A DNA stretch of 57,665 nt from an uncultured bacterium (GCA_902777855.1 CACYVN010000010.1:1-57665); one strand, 5' to 3'. Positions 43,647-54,677 are shown, counted from the stretch's first letter. Notes: a model not told the origin generated them from the sequence alone. Program-made: numbers and translations.

Positions 43647-44363
43647 TTATATCAATTCAAACGGACTGTGTTCATCCGCATAAACTATTTTTACACCATT
43701 TCCGATAATTTTTTCAAATACCGGTAAAATAAGGATTTCACTTTCAAAATGACCTATATCATAAACAACTATAGGGCTGTCTAAAGCTGTATGAAATTTT
43801 AAATCGCCGGTTACAATACAATCCGCCCCGAGTTCTTTTGCTTCGTTAATAAATTCGCTACCCGAACCGGCACAAAATGCGATTTTTTTTAGTTCGGTTG
43901 CGTGATTATTGTTAATAATTCTCGTATTTGGCGAAATTTGTTTTAGCAGACTGTTAAACTCTCGTATTGTTGTTTTGTAATTAATTATTCTTAAAAATTC
44001 ATGTTCAATATTTATTTTGTATTCGGAAAGTCCCAGATTCTCAATTATGGTATCTGTTGTTCCGCCTTTTGCTTTGTCCATATTTGTATGAGCGCAGTAT
44101 ACATTAATTTGAGGGATGTAAGATTCTGAAACAAGTTCAGAATGACAATCAATGTGAAACAGTGGGTGATGCGATATTATCATGTCGCAATTTTGTTCTT
44201 TTGCCTGTTTTACAACATTGTTTGTTACGGTCAGGCATAACATTACTTTGCTGACGTTATTATAGTTTTCAACATTTACTCCCCAGCCTGAACAGTCCCA
44301 TTCCTCTTGGGTTTCTAATGGTGCAAATTGCTCTATTTTTTTTGTTATCTCGTACTTATACAT
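43647..44363 (-). CDS. Nif3-like dinuclear metal center protein with an inserted palindrome
   Basis: This 238-residue protein belongs to the Nif3/YqfO/GTP cyclohydrolase 1 type 2 family, whose true role is unsettled. Metal ligands are visible in CDMIISHHPLFH (residues 59-70), YCAHTNMDKAKGG near residue 89, and the C-terminal VYDIGHFESE near residue 210. Residues 73-81 read CHSELVSES, the translation of a dispersed palindromic repeat (44121-44147) that replaces the usual loop after HHPL. The start overlaps the end of coaBC by 19 bases, so the two are translationally coupled. Confidence 0.9.
   Translation of the reverse strand: MYKYEITKKIEQFAPLETQEEWDCSGWGVNVENYNNVSKVMLCLTVTNNVVKQAKEQNCDMIISHHPLFHIDCHSELVSESYIPQINVYCAHTNMDKAKGGTTDTIIENLGLSEYKINIEHEFLRIINYKTTIREFNSLLKQISPNTRIINNNHATELKKIAFCAGSGSEFINEAKELGADCIVTGDLKFHTALDSPIVVYDIGHFESEILILPVFEKIIGNGVKIVYADEHSPFELI
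44121..44147 (-). repeat. CHSELVSES palindromic repeat inside nif3
   Basis: On the minus strand the repeat reads TGTCATTCTGAACTTG and then TTTCAGAATCT; TTCTGAA pairs with TTCAGAA. The mfd copy has CCCGAA/TTCGGG instead, so both arms changed together. The frame is kept. Confidence 0.8.
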
Positions 44364-45523
44364 TCCAAAATCTTTCTTGCGATAATACTTTTTGGTGCTT
44401 TTGAAATCTTTTTAATTGCTCCGTTTTGCGATAAAACTGTTACTTCGTTTTCTTCGGAATTAAACCCGATATCTTTTCTTGAAATATCATTTGCAATCAA
44501 ATAATCACAGCCTTTTTTCTCTATTTTGGCTTTGGCATTTTCCATCAGATTTTCGCTTTCCGCGCAGAAACCGACAATTGTTTGGGAAGTTTTGTTTTTA
44601 CATAATTCTGCCAGAATATCAGGGTTTTTGACAAGTTCAAGCGTAATTGAGTCATTATCTCCTTTTTTTATTTTTTGTTCGGAGTATTCTTTTACTCTGT
44701 AATCTGCGACTGCGGCAGCCATTATTATATAATTTGCGGTGTCAAATTCTTCATTGATTGCATTTTGCATATCTTGTGCGGATTTAACCATAACTTTTTT
44801 AAACGGGACATCAAAATCTTTTGTTGAGATAAACACAACCTCAGCACCCATATCATAAGCCGATTTTGCAAGTGCTAAACCCATTTTACCTGAGGAATAG
44901 TTTGAAATATAACGAACGGGGTCGATTTCTTCTATCGTTCCGCCTGCTGTAATTACAACCTTTTTGCCCTTATACATTTGTGAATAATTTAATGCTTCAT
45001 CTACGGCATTATATATTTTGTCTAATGAACAAAGCCTGCCTTTCCCCATATATCCGCAAGCCAAAAATCCGCTTTCCGGTTCAAGTATTTCTATCCCTCT
45101 TTTTTGTAATATTTTCAGATTGTTTTGAACAGCATCATTGTTCCACATATTGACATTCATAGCGGGTGCGACAATCATTTTTTTTGAAAATGCACAGGCA
45201 ATTGATGTCAGCAAATTGTCAGCTATTCCTTGTGCAATTTTGCCTATTGTGTTTGCACTGGCAGGGGCAATAAGCATAATATCCGCCCAATCGGACAAAG
45301 AAATATGTTCAGGTTTCCAGTTTTTTACATTAAATTCTTCCACATAAACTTCGTTTTGCGAAAGATTTTGCAAGGTAAGTTTTGTGACAAAATTCAGTGC
45401 ATTCGGGGTTGCAATTACCTGCACATCTGCTCCTGATTTTTTGAAATATCGAATGAGGGTGCAGATTTTGTATGCCGCAATCCCGCCTGTTATACCGAGC
45501 AAAATATGTTTACCTTGCAACAT
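44345..45523 (-). CDS. coaBC: Bifunctional CoaBC, coenzyme A synthesis
   Basis: CoaBC joins cysteine to phosphopantothenate and then decarboxylates the product to phosphopantetheine. The 392-residue protein has an N-terminal FMN-binding CoaC half: LLGITGGIAAYKIC at 8-21, HISLSDWADIMLIAPASANT near 75, PAMNVNMW, and SGFLACGYMGKGRL with the catalytic Cys near 160. The C-terminal CoaB half begins KKVVITAGGTIEEIDPVRYISNYSSGKMG near residue 185. It overlaps gmk upstream by 14 bases and nif3 downstream by 19. Confidence 0.95.
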   Translation of the reverse strand: MLQGKHILLGITGGIAAYKICTLIRYFKKSGADVQVIATPNALNFVTKLTLQNLSQNEVYVEEFNVKNWKPEHISLSDWADIMLIAPASANTIGKIAQGIADNLLTSIACAFSKKMIVAPAMNVNMWNNDAVQNNLKILQKRGIEILEPESGFLACGYMGKGRLCSLDKIYNAVDEALNYSQMYKGKKVVITAGGTIEEIDPVRYISNYSSGKMGLALAKSAYDMGAEVVFISTKDFDVPFKKVMVKSAQDMQNAINEEFDTANYIIMAAAVADYRVKEYSEQKIKKGDNDSITLELVKNPDILAELCKNKTSQTIVGFCAESENLMENAKAKIEKKGCDYLIANDISRKDIGFNSEENEVTVLSQNGAIKKISKAPKSIIARKILECISTR

Positions 45524-46073
45524 TTCCCCTCACAATTCTTTCTATTTCTTCAACTGCTCGTTCAATGCTGTCGTTAATAACGGTGTAATCATATTTTTGC
45601 GAGCGTTCAAGTTCAATTTTGACTTGTGCAAGACGTTTTTGGATAGTTTCTTCATCCTCTGTATGACGACCGCGCAGGCGATGTTCAAGTTCTTCAACAC
45701 TCGGAGGCGCTATAAAAATCAAAACCGCTTCCGGCATTTTTTCTTTGACCTGCAATGCACCCTGCGTATCAATTTCTAACAAAACATTAAATCCTTCATC
45801 CATTTTTTGCTGAACATATTTTTGTTTTGTCCCGTAATAATTACCGGCAAAATTTGCATATTCAAGAAATTTGCTGTCTTTGATATTTTGTTCAAATTCT
45901 TCTTTCGTTATGAAAAAATAATTTACTCCGTCAGCCTCCCCGGGGCGTGGGTTTCTTGTGGTACAGGAAACGGACAAAATAAAATTATCTGAATTTCGTT
46001 TCATAAATTCATTGATAACAGTACCTTTTCCGACACCTGAACAGCCTGAGATTACAAATAATTTTTTATTCAT
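45510..46073 (-). CDS. gmk: Guanylate kinase
   Basis: This 187-residue enzyme phosphorylates GMP to GDP. The P-loop ISGCSGVGKGT is at residues 8-18. The GMP-binding stretch SVSCTTRNPRPGEADGVNYFF is near 34-54, with ANFAGNYYGT after it. The RLRGR lid is near 130. Start is ATG 46073, with TATAAT six bases upstream and no binding site; the longer frame to 46088 would include that box. It leads the gmk-coaBC-nif3 operon. Confidence 0.95.
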   Translation of the reverse strand: MNKKLFVISGCSGVGKGTVINEFMKRNSDNFILSVSCTTRNPRPGEADGVNYFFITKEEFEQNIKDSKFLEYANFAGNYYGTKQKYVQQKMDEGFNVLLEIDTQGALQVKEKMPEAVLIFIAPPSVEELEHRLRGRHTEDEETIQKRLAQVKIELERSQKYDYTVINDSIERAVEEIERIVRGNVAR

Positions 46074-46079
46074 GGAATA

Positions 46080-46085
46080 ATTATA
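46080..46085 (-). promoter_or_regulatory. -10 box TATAAT six bases before gmk
   Basis: On the minus strand TATAAT is followed by TATTCC and ATG 46073. A leaderless start is likely. Confidence 0.7.
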
Positions 46086-46163
46086 CAATGAATAATTAAT
46101 TTTTCCTTAAAAATTTTAATTATTTTTCAAAACCGTTATATAAATGTATTGTATATGCAAATA

Positions 46164-46187
46164 GTAGGTTGGCATTGCCATGCCGAC
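46164..46187 (+). repeat. Hairpin repeat in the groES leader
   Basis: GTAGGTTGGCA begins the element. GTTGGCA (46168-46174) pairs with TGCCGAC (46181-46187). It ends 18 bases before the groES ATG. The lpxA leader has the same arms at the same distance. Confidence 0.7.
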
Positions 46188-46205
46188 AACGAAAGGAGAG
46201 AAATT

Positions 46206-48154
<1,949 letters not shown>

Positions 48155-48175
48155 TTGTTAAAATCATATTTCGTT

Positions 48176-48215
48176 AAAAGAGTGTTGAATATTTATTCAG
48201 CACTCTTTTTTAATT
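48176..48215 (+). terminator. Terminator of the groESL operon
   Basis: AAAAGAGTGTTGAAT (48176-48190) pairs with ATTCAGCACTCTTTT (48195-48209) with one G-U pair, followed by T. Confidence 0.88.
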
Positions 48216-48228
48216 TTAATAATTGATA

Positions 48229-48666
48229 CTATATAAAATTATAAATTGTAAGTTTATCTTTCTTTGCATATTCGTCTAAATATTTTACAATTTTCCCCGT
48301 ACGCATAATTTGAGTTTCACTTTGCACGATATCTTTGTGAATGCTATCAGCTTCTTTTTTAGTGTTTAATTTTAATTTGTGTGATACTGTTTGTGCCCCA
48401 CATCGACCTCTTATAAAAAGATTATTGCCTGCTTTACTTAATGTGTATGGCGGATACATTTTATCTTTGTTAATAATATTGCGTATAACAGGAGTATCTG
48501 CTATTTCAAGATTAAAATATTCCGTATCTTTTAAATTTTCACGCACAATATCAACATCAGATATGGCTTTTTTACCTAACGTTGACAAATAATGTGATGC
48601 ATTTGGTCTAAATACTAATGCTCCAAAATTCGGATATTTATAATTTGGTATATTGTTTATTCCCAT
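48229..48666 (-). CDS. Unrecognised 145-residue protein
   Basis: ATG 48666 (MGINNIPNYKYPNFGALVF) is a better start than the longer frame (48762), which overlaps rpoD by 86 bases. TAAAAT lies seven bases before it, inside the 3' end of rpoD, and no binding site is seen. The N-terminus shows the MxIxxI...FGA pattern shared by other unknown proteins here. The body is charged, with no signal peptide, membrane segment or known domain. Confidence 0.6.
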   Translation of the reverse strand: MGINNIPNYKYPNFGALVFRPNASHYLSTLGKKAISDVDIVRENLKDTEYFNLEIADTPVIRNIINKDKMYPPYTLSKAGNNLFIRGRCGAQTVSHKLKLNTKKEADSIHKDIVQSETQIMRTGKIVKYLDEYAKKDKLTIYNFI

Positions 48667-48676
48667 TTCTAAAATT

Positions 48677-49693
48677 TTATGTTGCAAAATAGTTAACCAA
48701 ACCGTCACGAAGTTTTTCGTCTTTACAGAGTTTTTTGAGTTTTGAAATAGCTCTTGTTTCAATCTGTCTAATACGTTCTCTTGAAACGTTATATTGCGTG
48801 CCGATTTCGTCTAAAGTTTTCTTAGTCCCGTCATTATCAAGTCCGTAGCGCAAAATCAAGACGTCACGTTCTTTTTGACTTAATTTATCAAGAATTGTTC
48901 TTATATCTTCTAATAAATTATCCTGCGAAACCTTACTATCAGGTGTAATTGTTGAATTATCCACGATAAAATCCGCAATTTTTGATGATTCTTCATCGCC
49001 GGTTGCAGGGGTGTCCATACTTATTGTAGACTGTGCGGATTTAATTATAGAAGTCAGTTTTTGAACGGATAATCCCATACGGTAAGCAATTTCTTGCTTT
49101 GTAGGAGTTCTTCCGAGTTCTGATGTCAAATCGAGTGTTGCTTTTCGAATTTTACTTATTGAATCAATCATGTGAATCGGAAGCCTTATAATTCGGGCTT
49201 TATCAGCAATAGCTCTTGTGATAGACTGTTGAATCCACCATGTGGCATAAGTTGAAAATTTGTAACCTTTACGATAATCAAAACGACCGGCAGCCTTGAT
49301 TAAACCAACATTACCTTCCTGTATTAAATCTAAAAATGACAAACCTCTGCCAATATATTTTTTCGCAATACTTACAACAAGTCTTAAATTAGCATTAACA
49401 AGCAAATCTTTTGCAAATCTATCATTGTCTTCTTGAATTTTTTTAGCAAGTTCAAGTTCTTCTTCTGTTGTTAAAAGCGGAATTTTCCCTATTTGTCTCA
49501 AATATATTTTGACACTGTCATCAGCATTAACAGACCCCAAACTTTCCTGAACTTTTGGAGTTTCAACAGATTTTAATACATCTTCTCCGTCTTGTTCTTC
49601 ACCTTCTTCTTCAAGTTGAAGTTTGTGAAAATCTATGCTCTCATCTGAAATTTCATCAGATATTATCCCAAAACTATCAAAATCTTTACTCAT
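48677..49693 (-). CDS. rpoD: Primary RNA polymerase sigma factor
   Basis: This 338-residue sigma-70 directs housekeeping transcription. Regions in order: 1.2 [21 protein letters not shown] near residue 59, 2.1-2.4 [30 protein letters not shown] and [20 protein letters not shown] near 105-165, region 3 near 185-235, and region 4 [15 protein letters not shown] with [20 protein letters not shown] near 270-315. A short acidic N-terminus replaces region 1.1. AGAGGA precedes the ATG by 6-11 bases. Region 2.4 is normal, so standard -10 boxes are expected. Confidence 0.96.
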   Translation of the reverse strand: MSKDFDSFGIISDEISDESIDFHKLQLEEEGEEQDGEDVLKSVETPKVQESLGSVNADDSVKIYLRQIGKIPLLTTEEELELAKKIQEDNDRFAKDLLVNANLRLVVSIAKKYIGRGLSFLDLIQEGNVGLIKAAGRFDYRKGYKFSTYATWWIQQSITRAIADKARIIRLPIHMIDSISKIRKATLDLTSELGRTPTKQEIAYRMGLSVQKLTSIIKSAQSTISMDTPATGDEESSKIADFIVDNSTITPDSKVSQDNLLEDIRTILDKLSQKERDVLILRYGLDNDGTKKTLDEIGTQYNVSRERIRQIETRAISKLKKLCKDEKLRDGLVNYFAT

Positions 49694-49734
49694 TTTTGTC
49701 CTCTTACATTTCTTATATTAGCACGAAATGAATT

Positions 49735-50487
49735 TTATTTCTTTAATTTTTGTCTGAGTGTCTCAAAAATAACTGCGCTTAAGGCATTTGACACGTTAAG
49801 AGAATTAAAGTTATTTTGCATAGGGATTTTTACGGTAAAATCGGATGCATTTAAAAGTGATTTTGAAACTCCTGCGTGTTCGGCGCCCATAATAATTGCA
49901 AAATTCATATCGTCATATTTAACATCATAATAATTATCTTTTGCTGATGCATCTGTTGCAATTATCCACCAGTTGTTTTCTTTTAGTCTTTGGACTGCGT
50001 TAATCAGGCTATTTACTTTTATTATAGGAATAAAATTTATTGCTCCTGCGCTGATTTTTTCTACCGTTGAATTTACCAAAACATTTCTGCGTGATGGAAT
50101 TATAATTCCGTCAACTCCTGCACAAACACATGTTCTGATTATTGCTCCAAGATTATGCGAATCTTCTACTCCGTCTAAAATGACAACTGAACTAAATCCG
50201 TCTTTATTATCTGATTTCTCAATAAAATCTTCTAATTCCATATATTTTATCGGAGAAATTTGAGCAATGATTCCCTGATGATTAAACTCTTCATAAGGTT
50301 GGAATTTTTCTTTTCCTACAAACTGGAAAATGATTCCTCTGCTTTGACATAATTCTTTAATTTTTGCAATCTTTACATCAGTATGAATATTTTTTGAAAT
50401 AAGAATTTTGTTTATTTCTCTGTTATTAGCATTTAGTGCTTCAAGGACAGAATTTTTACCGTAAATTATATCAAAATTATTCTCCAT
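49735..50487 (-). CDS. rlmB: TrmH-family rRNA 2'-O-methyltransferase (RlmB-like)
   Basis: This 250-residue SPOUT enzyme probably methylates G2251 of 23S rRNA. The N-terminal substrate-binding domain (IIYGKNSVLEALNANNREINKILISK) covers residues 8-70. The SPOUT knot has VVILDGVEDSHNLGAIIRTC near 103 (motif 1), IIMGAEHAGVSKSLL near 198 (motif 2), and IPMQNNFNSLNVSNALSAVIFE near 220 (motif 3). The ATG overlaps the nadA stop as TAATG, so the pair is one transcript. Methylation of another site is possible. Confidence 0.9.
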   Translation of the reverse strand: MENNFDIIYGKNSVLEALNANNREINKILISKNIHTDVKIAKIKELCQSRGIIFQFVGKEKFQPYEEFNHQGIIAQISPIKYMELEDFIEKSDNKDGFSSVVILDGVEDSHNLGAIIRTCVCAGVDGIIIPSRRNVLVNSTVEKISAGAINFIPIIKVNSLINAVQRLKENNWWIIATDASAKDNYYDVKYDDMNFAIIMGAEHAGVSKSLLNASDFTVKIPMQNNFNSLNVSNALSAVIFETLRQKLKK

Positions 50488-51395
50488 TATTTTGAAACCT
50501 CAAGCATTCTGTCTAAACAATGCACAGCTCTTTTTGCAATTTCTTTATCTACAAAAATTTCATTTTCTTCTGTTTCAAGAACGTATAAAATATCTTCTAA
50601 TGAGGTCATCTTCATATTAGGACAAATCAGATGGCTTTTTATCGGAATAATTTTCTTATTCGGATAATCTCTTATCAATCGGTCTGTTACGCCTTGTTCT
50701 GTTGCAATAACAAATGATTTATTTTTACTTTTTTCAACAAATTTCATAATTCCTGCTGTTGAACCTACATAATCTGCGACAGCAGATACTGACATGTGGC
50801 ACTCCGGATGTGCAAGAATGAGGGCATCCGGATATTTTTTTCTTGCATTTTCAATATCCTGCGGTCTTATTTGCAAATGTGTAGGACAAAATCCGGGGTA
50901 TGTAATTACTTCAACATTACCTAATTGTTTTTCGACCCATTTGCCAAGGTATGTGTCAGGAACAAAAAGCACTTTGCTTTTGCCAAGACTTTTTACTATT
51001 TTTTCGGCATTTGAACTTGTACAGCAAATGTCACATTCTGCTTTGACTTCAGCAGTCGAATTAACATAACATACTGTCGGTAGTGACGGATGCTGAGATA
51101 AAAAATCTTTTAACTGTTTATAACTGAGCATATCTGCCATCCTGCACCCTGCCTCAATTTGTGGAAGCAAAACTTTTTTATCCGGAGAAAGCAGTTTTGC
51201 GGTTTGAGCCATGAAATATACGCCTGCAAAAACTATAATATCGGCATTGGTTTTTGATGCGATTTGGCTTAAATACAGAGAATCTCCGACATAATCTGCT
51301 ACGGTATCAATTTCTACCGGTTGATAACAATGTGCTAAAACAATTGCATTTTTTTGTTTTTTTAATGCTTTAATTTTATCAGTAATATTTGCCAT
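50487..51395 (-). CDS. nadA: Quinolinate synthase
   Basis: NadA condenses iminoaspartate with dihydroxyacetone phosphate in NAD synthesis, using a 4Fe-4S cluster. The 302-residue protein has the blocks VLAHCYQPVEID near residue 20, VCYVNSTAEVKAECDICCTSSN near 108, FCPTHLQIRP near 170, LAHPECHMSV near 195, and the C-terminal AVHCLDRML. Three of the cysteines should bind the cluster. nadB and nadC are not in the window. rlmB follows with overlapping stop and start. Confidence 0.95.
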   Translation of the reverse strand: MANITDKIKALKKQKNAIVLAHCYQPVEIDTVADYVGDSLYLSQIASKTNADIIVFAGVYFMAQTAKLLSPDKKVLLPQIEAGCRMADMLSYKQLKDFLSQHPSLPTVCYVNSTAEVKAECDICCTSSNAEKIVKSLGKSKVLFVPDTYLGKWVEKQLGNVEVITYPGFCPTHLQIRPQDIENARKKYPDALILAHPECHMSVSAVADYVGSTAGIMKFVEKSKNKSFVIATEQGVTDRLIRDYPNKKIIPIKSHLICPNMKMTSLEDILYVLETEENEIFVDKEIAKRAVHCLDRMLEVSK

Positions 51396-51508
51396 TTGCT
51401 GAGAATATTATCCTTTCAAGGGTGTAAATTTATGTTAAGATTTTTTTATTTATAAAATATATTGTATAATAAAAATAGGATTATAGTAAAGAAAATTACA
51501 GGTTATAT

Positions 51509-53215
51509 ATGGCAAATTTTTTGGATAGCATTTTGGGAGGGGCGACAGAGGTTTATATTGCTGTATCTCCGACTAATATTGTAGAGCTCGGCGTCGTTGA
51601 CCCGCATAGTCATCTTATGACAAATTATGCATTAGCTTCTATTGAATATAACGAAGCAATAAGAGAAATCTCAGATTATGATATTTTTAGTGCAAAAATC
51701 GAAAAATTATTTGAAGAATGCCACCTTACTCCGTCTAAATGTAATGTCCATATAAGTTTGCCGACAGTTTGGTTTGCATATAAGGATAATATTCCTTTGA
51801 CAAGTGATGAGGAAAGTATAAAAAATATAGTATTTAGTGAACTGGACCAGACTTATATTTTTAAAAGAACCGATCCGATACCATATTGGTTTGATGCTCC
51901 TATATCTTTAAACAGTGATACAAAGAGTATTTTTTATTCCGCAATGCAGTCGGAAGTATTGGAAACTCTGAGAAATATGTTTAAGGAAATGGGTGCGAAT
52001 CTCATTGAAGTCGGCTGTTCTTTAGTATCTGATTTGAAAGCATTAAGCAGTTGCGGTTTTGCGGAAGCTGAAATGAACAGTGATGTTGCAAACTGGAGCC
52101 TTATGATTGTTAATAACAGCGGATTTCAATTGTTCGGATTTCAGGGGAAAAAGCTTCAGGATTTTTATGAAGAACCTCTGCCGATAAAATCTTTTGAAGA
52201 TGATGAAATTTATTCTGCGATTGATAATGCGGCTCAGATTGCGCTAATGAGTTCTTCTGCCAAGTCACTGGTTATTATTTCTGAGACGGATATAGTTTCG
52301 GCAAGAGAATTGTCAAAACGTTTGCAATTTAATGGCAGGGTAACTATCATTGAGGATAACAAATTTCGTAAAAAACCTTTGTCGGATATTTCTCGTGCAC
52401 TTATTCCGGAACAGCAGGAAGAAGTATCGCTGCATTTATTGGGGATGTTTCCGGATTCTGCAATATTCCCGATCAATATAAATTATTTGACATGTATTGA
52501 GGGTTATGCAAGAAATGATATTCTCGAAATTCCGATTAGTGCGGATAAAACTATTGTTTTAACAAAACCTAAAGCAATGTTATACAGTTTAATTTTGTTA
52601 GTTGCTCTTGTTGTTCCGCTTTCTGTCGGCTGGATTTCGGCATCCGTTATGAGTCAAAAATATCAGAGCCAAATTGAAGAACTGGATTCTGAAATTACCA
52701 ATATAACAGCCCAGTTGAAAAATTATCAGAATAAAGGCGGTCCGGGTTTTGATCCTTACAGTGAAATAAAAAGAGTATTAAAAAATAACAGAACAAAAAT
52801 TATGGCATATGGTGCCTTGGGTGATTCTGTTCCTCAAAATTTGTATTTAAGTTATTTCATGACCGGCGATAACGGATATGTTGATATCCAGGGTTATGCA
52901 AACACTGTAGAAGATGTCTATACGTTTTATCAAAATCTTAAAGATTCTCTTGTTGAATCCAAGTTACGTCTCAGTAAATTAGATTTAAAAACATCATCTC
53001 TCGAAGAAGTAATACAGAATACTCCTAATTTGAGCAGTGCTCCTTATACGTTTGAAATTACAAATATGGATGAAGGTCAGTTATCATCATTTATGAATGC
53101 TCTGAGAAATTCGGGACAGGATAATCAGGATCCTAACAATCAGGACCCTAATAATCAGGACCCTAATAATCAGGGGAATCAGAATCAGGGGAATCAGAAT
53201 CAACCGACAAATTAG
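51509..53215 (+). CDS. Fused PilM-PilN type IV pilus assembly protein
   Basis: This 568-residue protein looks like PilM joined to PilN. The first ~330 residues have the actin-like PilM pattern (YIAVSPTNIVELGVVDP at 16-32, IPLTSDEE, SLMIVNNSGFQLFGF near 196). A single membrane segment follows near 357-380 (MLYSLILLVALVVPLSVGW). After it come a coiled coil (QIEELDSEITNITAQLKNY) and a PilN-like fold (YFMTGDNGYVDIQGYANTVEDVYTFYQNLKDS). The tail is 15-base tandem repeats encoding NQDPN-type residues (53123-53197). Two genes later lies PilO. The family assignment is by architecture; a GspL-like role is the alternative. Confidence 0.75.
   Translation: MANFLDSILGGATEVYIAVSPTNIVELGVVDPHSHLMTNYALASIEYNEAIREISDYDIFSAKIEKLFEECHLTPSKCNVHISLPTVWFAYKDNIPLTSDEESIKNIVFSELDQTYIFKRTDPIPYWFDAPISLNSDTKSIFYSAMQSEVLETLRNMFKEMGANLIEVGCSLVSDLKALSSCGFAEAEMNSDVANWSLMIVNNSGFQLFGFQGKKLQDFYEEPLPIKSFEDDEIYSAIDNAAQIALMSSSAKSLVIISETDIVSARELSKRLQFNGRVTIIEDNKFRKKPLSDISRALIPEQQEEVSLHLLGMFPDSAIFPININYLTCIEGYARNDILEIPISADKTIVLTKPKAMLYSLILLVALVVPLSVGWISASVMSQKYQSQIEELDSEITNITAQLKNYQNKGGPGFDPYSEIKRVLKNNRTKIMAYGALGDSVPQNLYLSYFMTGDNGYVDIQGYANTVEDVYTFYQNLKDSLVESKLRLSKLDLKTSSLEEVIQNTPNLSSAPYTFEITNMDEGQLSSFMNALRNSGQDNQDPNNQDPNNQDPNNQGNQNQGNQNQPTN
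53123..53197 (+). repeat. Tandem 15-base coding repeats in the pilus protein tail
   Basis: Three units of AATCAGGACCCTAAT type (53123, 53138, 53153) are followed by two units of AATCAGGGGAATCAG (53168, 53183). They encode an Asn/Gln/Asp/Pro-rich tail and can change length by slippage. Confidence 0.85.
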
Positions 53216-53239
53216 TTAAAACAAAGGATTTAATGACTT

Positions 53240-53833
53240 ATGGATAATGAAAAACTTAAACAATTTATAGTCCCGATTTTGATAGTTGTTGTAGCCTTAA
53301 TTGCTGCAGTTTATCTTAGTATGCAGGTAGTCCAGAATGTTCAGGATATTATGGGTTATAGAAATGATATAGAAGCTAAAGAACAATTACTAAAAGAGAA
53401 AAAAAATCAGCTCGAAAAATTTATGAAAGAAGAAGCTGATGAAGCAAAGAAAGCCGCAGAAGATGCTGCGAAAAGTAAACCTTTTTATAAGCCTGCGGCA
53501 ACTGGTATGAATACGGAAGCAATTATTCAGGGAGAGTTTACGGAAATTCTTGAACTTATAAGAGTGAATAAAATTAAGGTACGTACTATAAAGTATGAAT
53601 ATGACCCTCAGGACGATGCTTTTGTCAAAGGTGCAGGCGGGAAGTATAAAGCTGCGAGATTACATATGGAAATGATTGCAACTTATACAAATTACAACAA
53701 TTTCTTAAAAGAACTATATAAGCACGAACATTTTCTTGATATTCAGTCTGTTGAAGTTGTTCCTTACAGAAAAAATAAACAAATATTGCTTATCAATTTT
53801 AAAATTAAGTTGTATTCTCAGGAAGCGAATTAG
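53240..53833 (+). CDS. PilO-like type IV pilus inner membrane protein
   Basis: This 197-residue protein has one N-terminal membrane segment (residues 10-33), a coiled coil (residues 36-80, AKEQLLKEKKNQLEKFMKEEADEAKKA), and a ferredoxin-like C-terminal domain (ILELIRVNKIKVRTIKYEY near 110 and LHMEMIATYTNYNNFLKELYKHEHFLDIQSVEVVP near 138). This is the PilO plan. It follows the PilM-PilN fusion by 24 bases. No pilus ATPase, pilin or PilQ gene is present, so the rest of the machine must lie elsewhere. Confidence 0.75.
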   Translation: MDNEKLKQFIVPILIVVVALIAAVYLSMQVVQNVQDIMGYRNDIEAKEQLLKEKKNQLEKFMKEEADEAKKAAEDAAKSKPFYKPAATGMNTEAIIQGEFTEILELIRVNKIKVRTIKYEYDPQDDAFVKGAGGKYKAARLHMEMIATYTNYNNFLKELYKHEHFLDIQSVEVVPYRKNKQILLINFKIKLYSQEAN

Positions 53834-53837
53834 TTTT

Positions 53838-54677
53838 CTAATTTATACCAAACATTTGTGTTGAGTTCTTAATGCATGTCATGCAAAAACTGGTTTCAAG
53901 CGGAATATTTTTGGAGTAATCTTTAAAATTGCTTCCGCATCTGCCTCTGTAATCTCCCGATAAAAACGGGCAGGAATAAATTCCTTTTGTACTCAGAGTT
54001 CTGCCATATTCACAGTCAAGTTTGTGCTGTATTTTTTCAGCTATATTCGTATTTACAACCGAATTTTTGTCATGCCATTGTTTTATTTCAATCAGAGTTT
54101 TTCCCGGATTCTTATCGGAAAATAATTTATTAATTCCTTCCCAAAGGACTTGTTGATTTTCATTGTAATAATTAGTTACTGTTATAATTGGGGTAAAATT
54201 ATATCTCATAAGGTGTTTCACGGCAAAAACAGCCTGCCTGTATGCTCCTCTGTATCTTATATCGTCATTTTTTATTTCATCATAATGATCAAGACTTATT
54301 CTAAAAAAGATTTCGTTTGTAGATTCTTCTTCTACCTTTTTTAGAAATCGGGCTTTCTTTTCATTAATAAACGAACCGTTTGTACAGATACAAACCGCAG
54401 ATTTTTTCAGACATAATCGTAAAATTGAATTAAAATTCGGATGTGTCATTGGTTCAGCTCCGGTCAGGTAAATACATTTAATTTTTGTATTACTCAAATC
54501 TTTGAGAGCATTTTCTATGATTTCTGTTTCTATAAAATCCTCGACTTTTTTAAATGGGGGGAAATCTATGTAGCAATATTTACATTTTTGGTTGCAATAC
54601 TTTGCAGTCATCTCTATAAATAAATTATCAAAATTTTTCATTGTCGCAATTTGCGATTTACGGACAGTTGTATTCAT
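53838..54677 (-). CDS. Radical SAM protein with C-terminal cysteines
   Basis: This 279-residue enzyme has the radical SAM motif CNQKCKYC near residues 28-35 and the following IYLTGAEPMTHPN (the GGEP-like SAM contact). The C-terminal part has CPFLSGDYRGRCGSNF and SFCMTCI, which look like ligands for a further iron-sulfur cluster as in SPASM-type maturases or sugar/peptide-modifying enzymes. The substrate is unknown and no precursor peptide could be identified next to it. Start at ATG 54677 with AAAGGAG 9-15 bases upstream. It converges on PilO, five bases apart. Confidence 0.8.
   Translation of the reverse strand: MNTTVRKSQIATMKNFDNLFIEMTAKYCNQKCKYCYIDFPPFKKVEDFIETEIIENALKDLSNTKIKCIYLTGAEPMTHPNFNSILRLCLKKSAVCICTNGSFINEKKARFLKKVEEESTNEIFFRISLDHYDEIKNDDIRYRGAYRQAVFAVKHLMRYNFTPIITVTNYYNENQQVLWEGINKLFSDKNPGKTLIEIKQWHDKNSVVNTNIAEKIQHKLDCEYGRTLSTKGIYSCPFLSGDYRGRCGSNFKDYSKNIPLETSFCMTCIKNSTQMFGIN

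Noticed and set aside
46085-46205. CIRCE (HrcA) operator before groES
   Set aside because: The TTAGCACTC inverted repeat is absent; only the dispersed hairpin is present.
48667-48762. Longer start for the 145-residue gene
   Set aside because: It would overlap rpoD by 86 bases and has no binding site; ATG 48666 fits the leaderless pattern.
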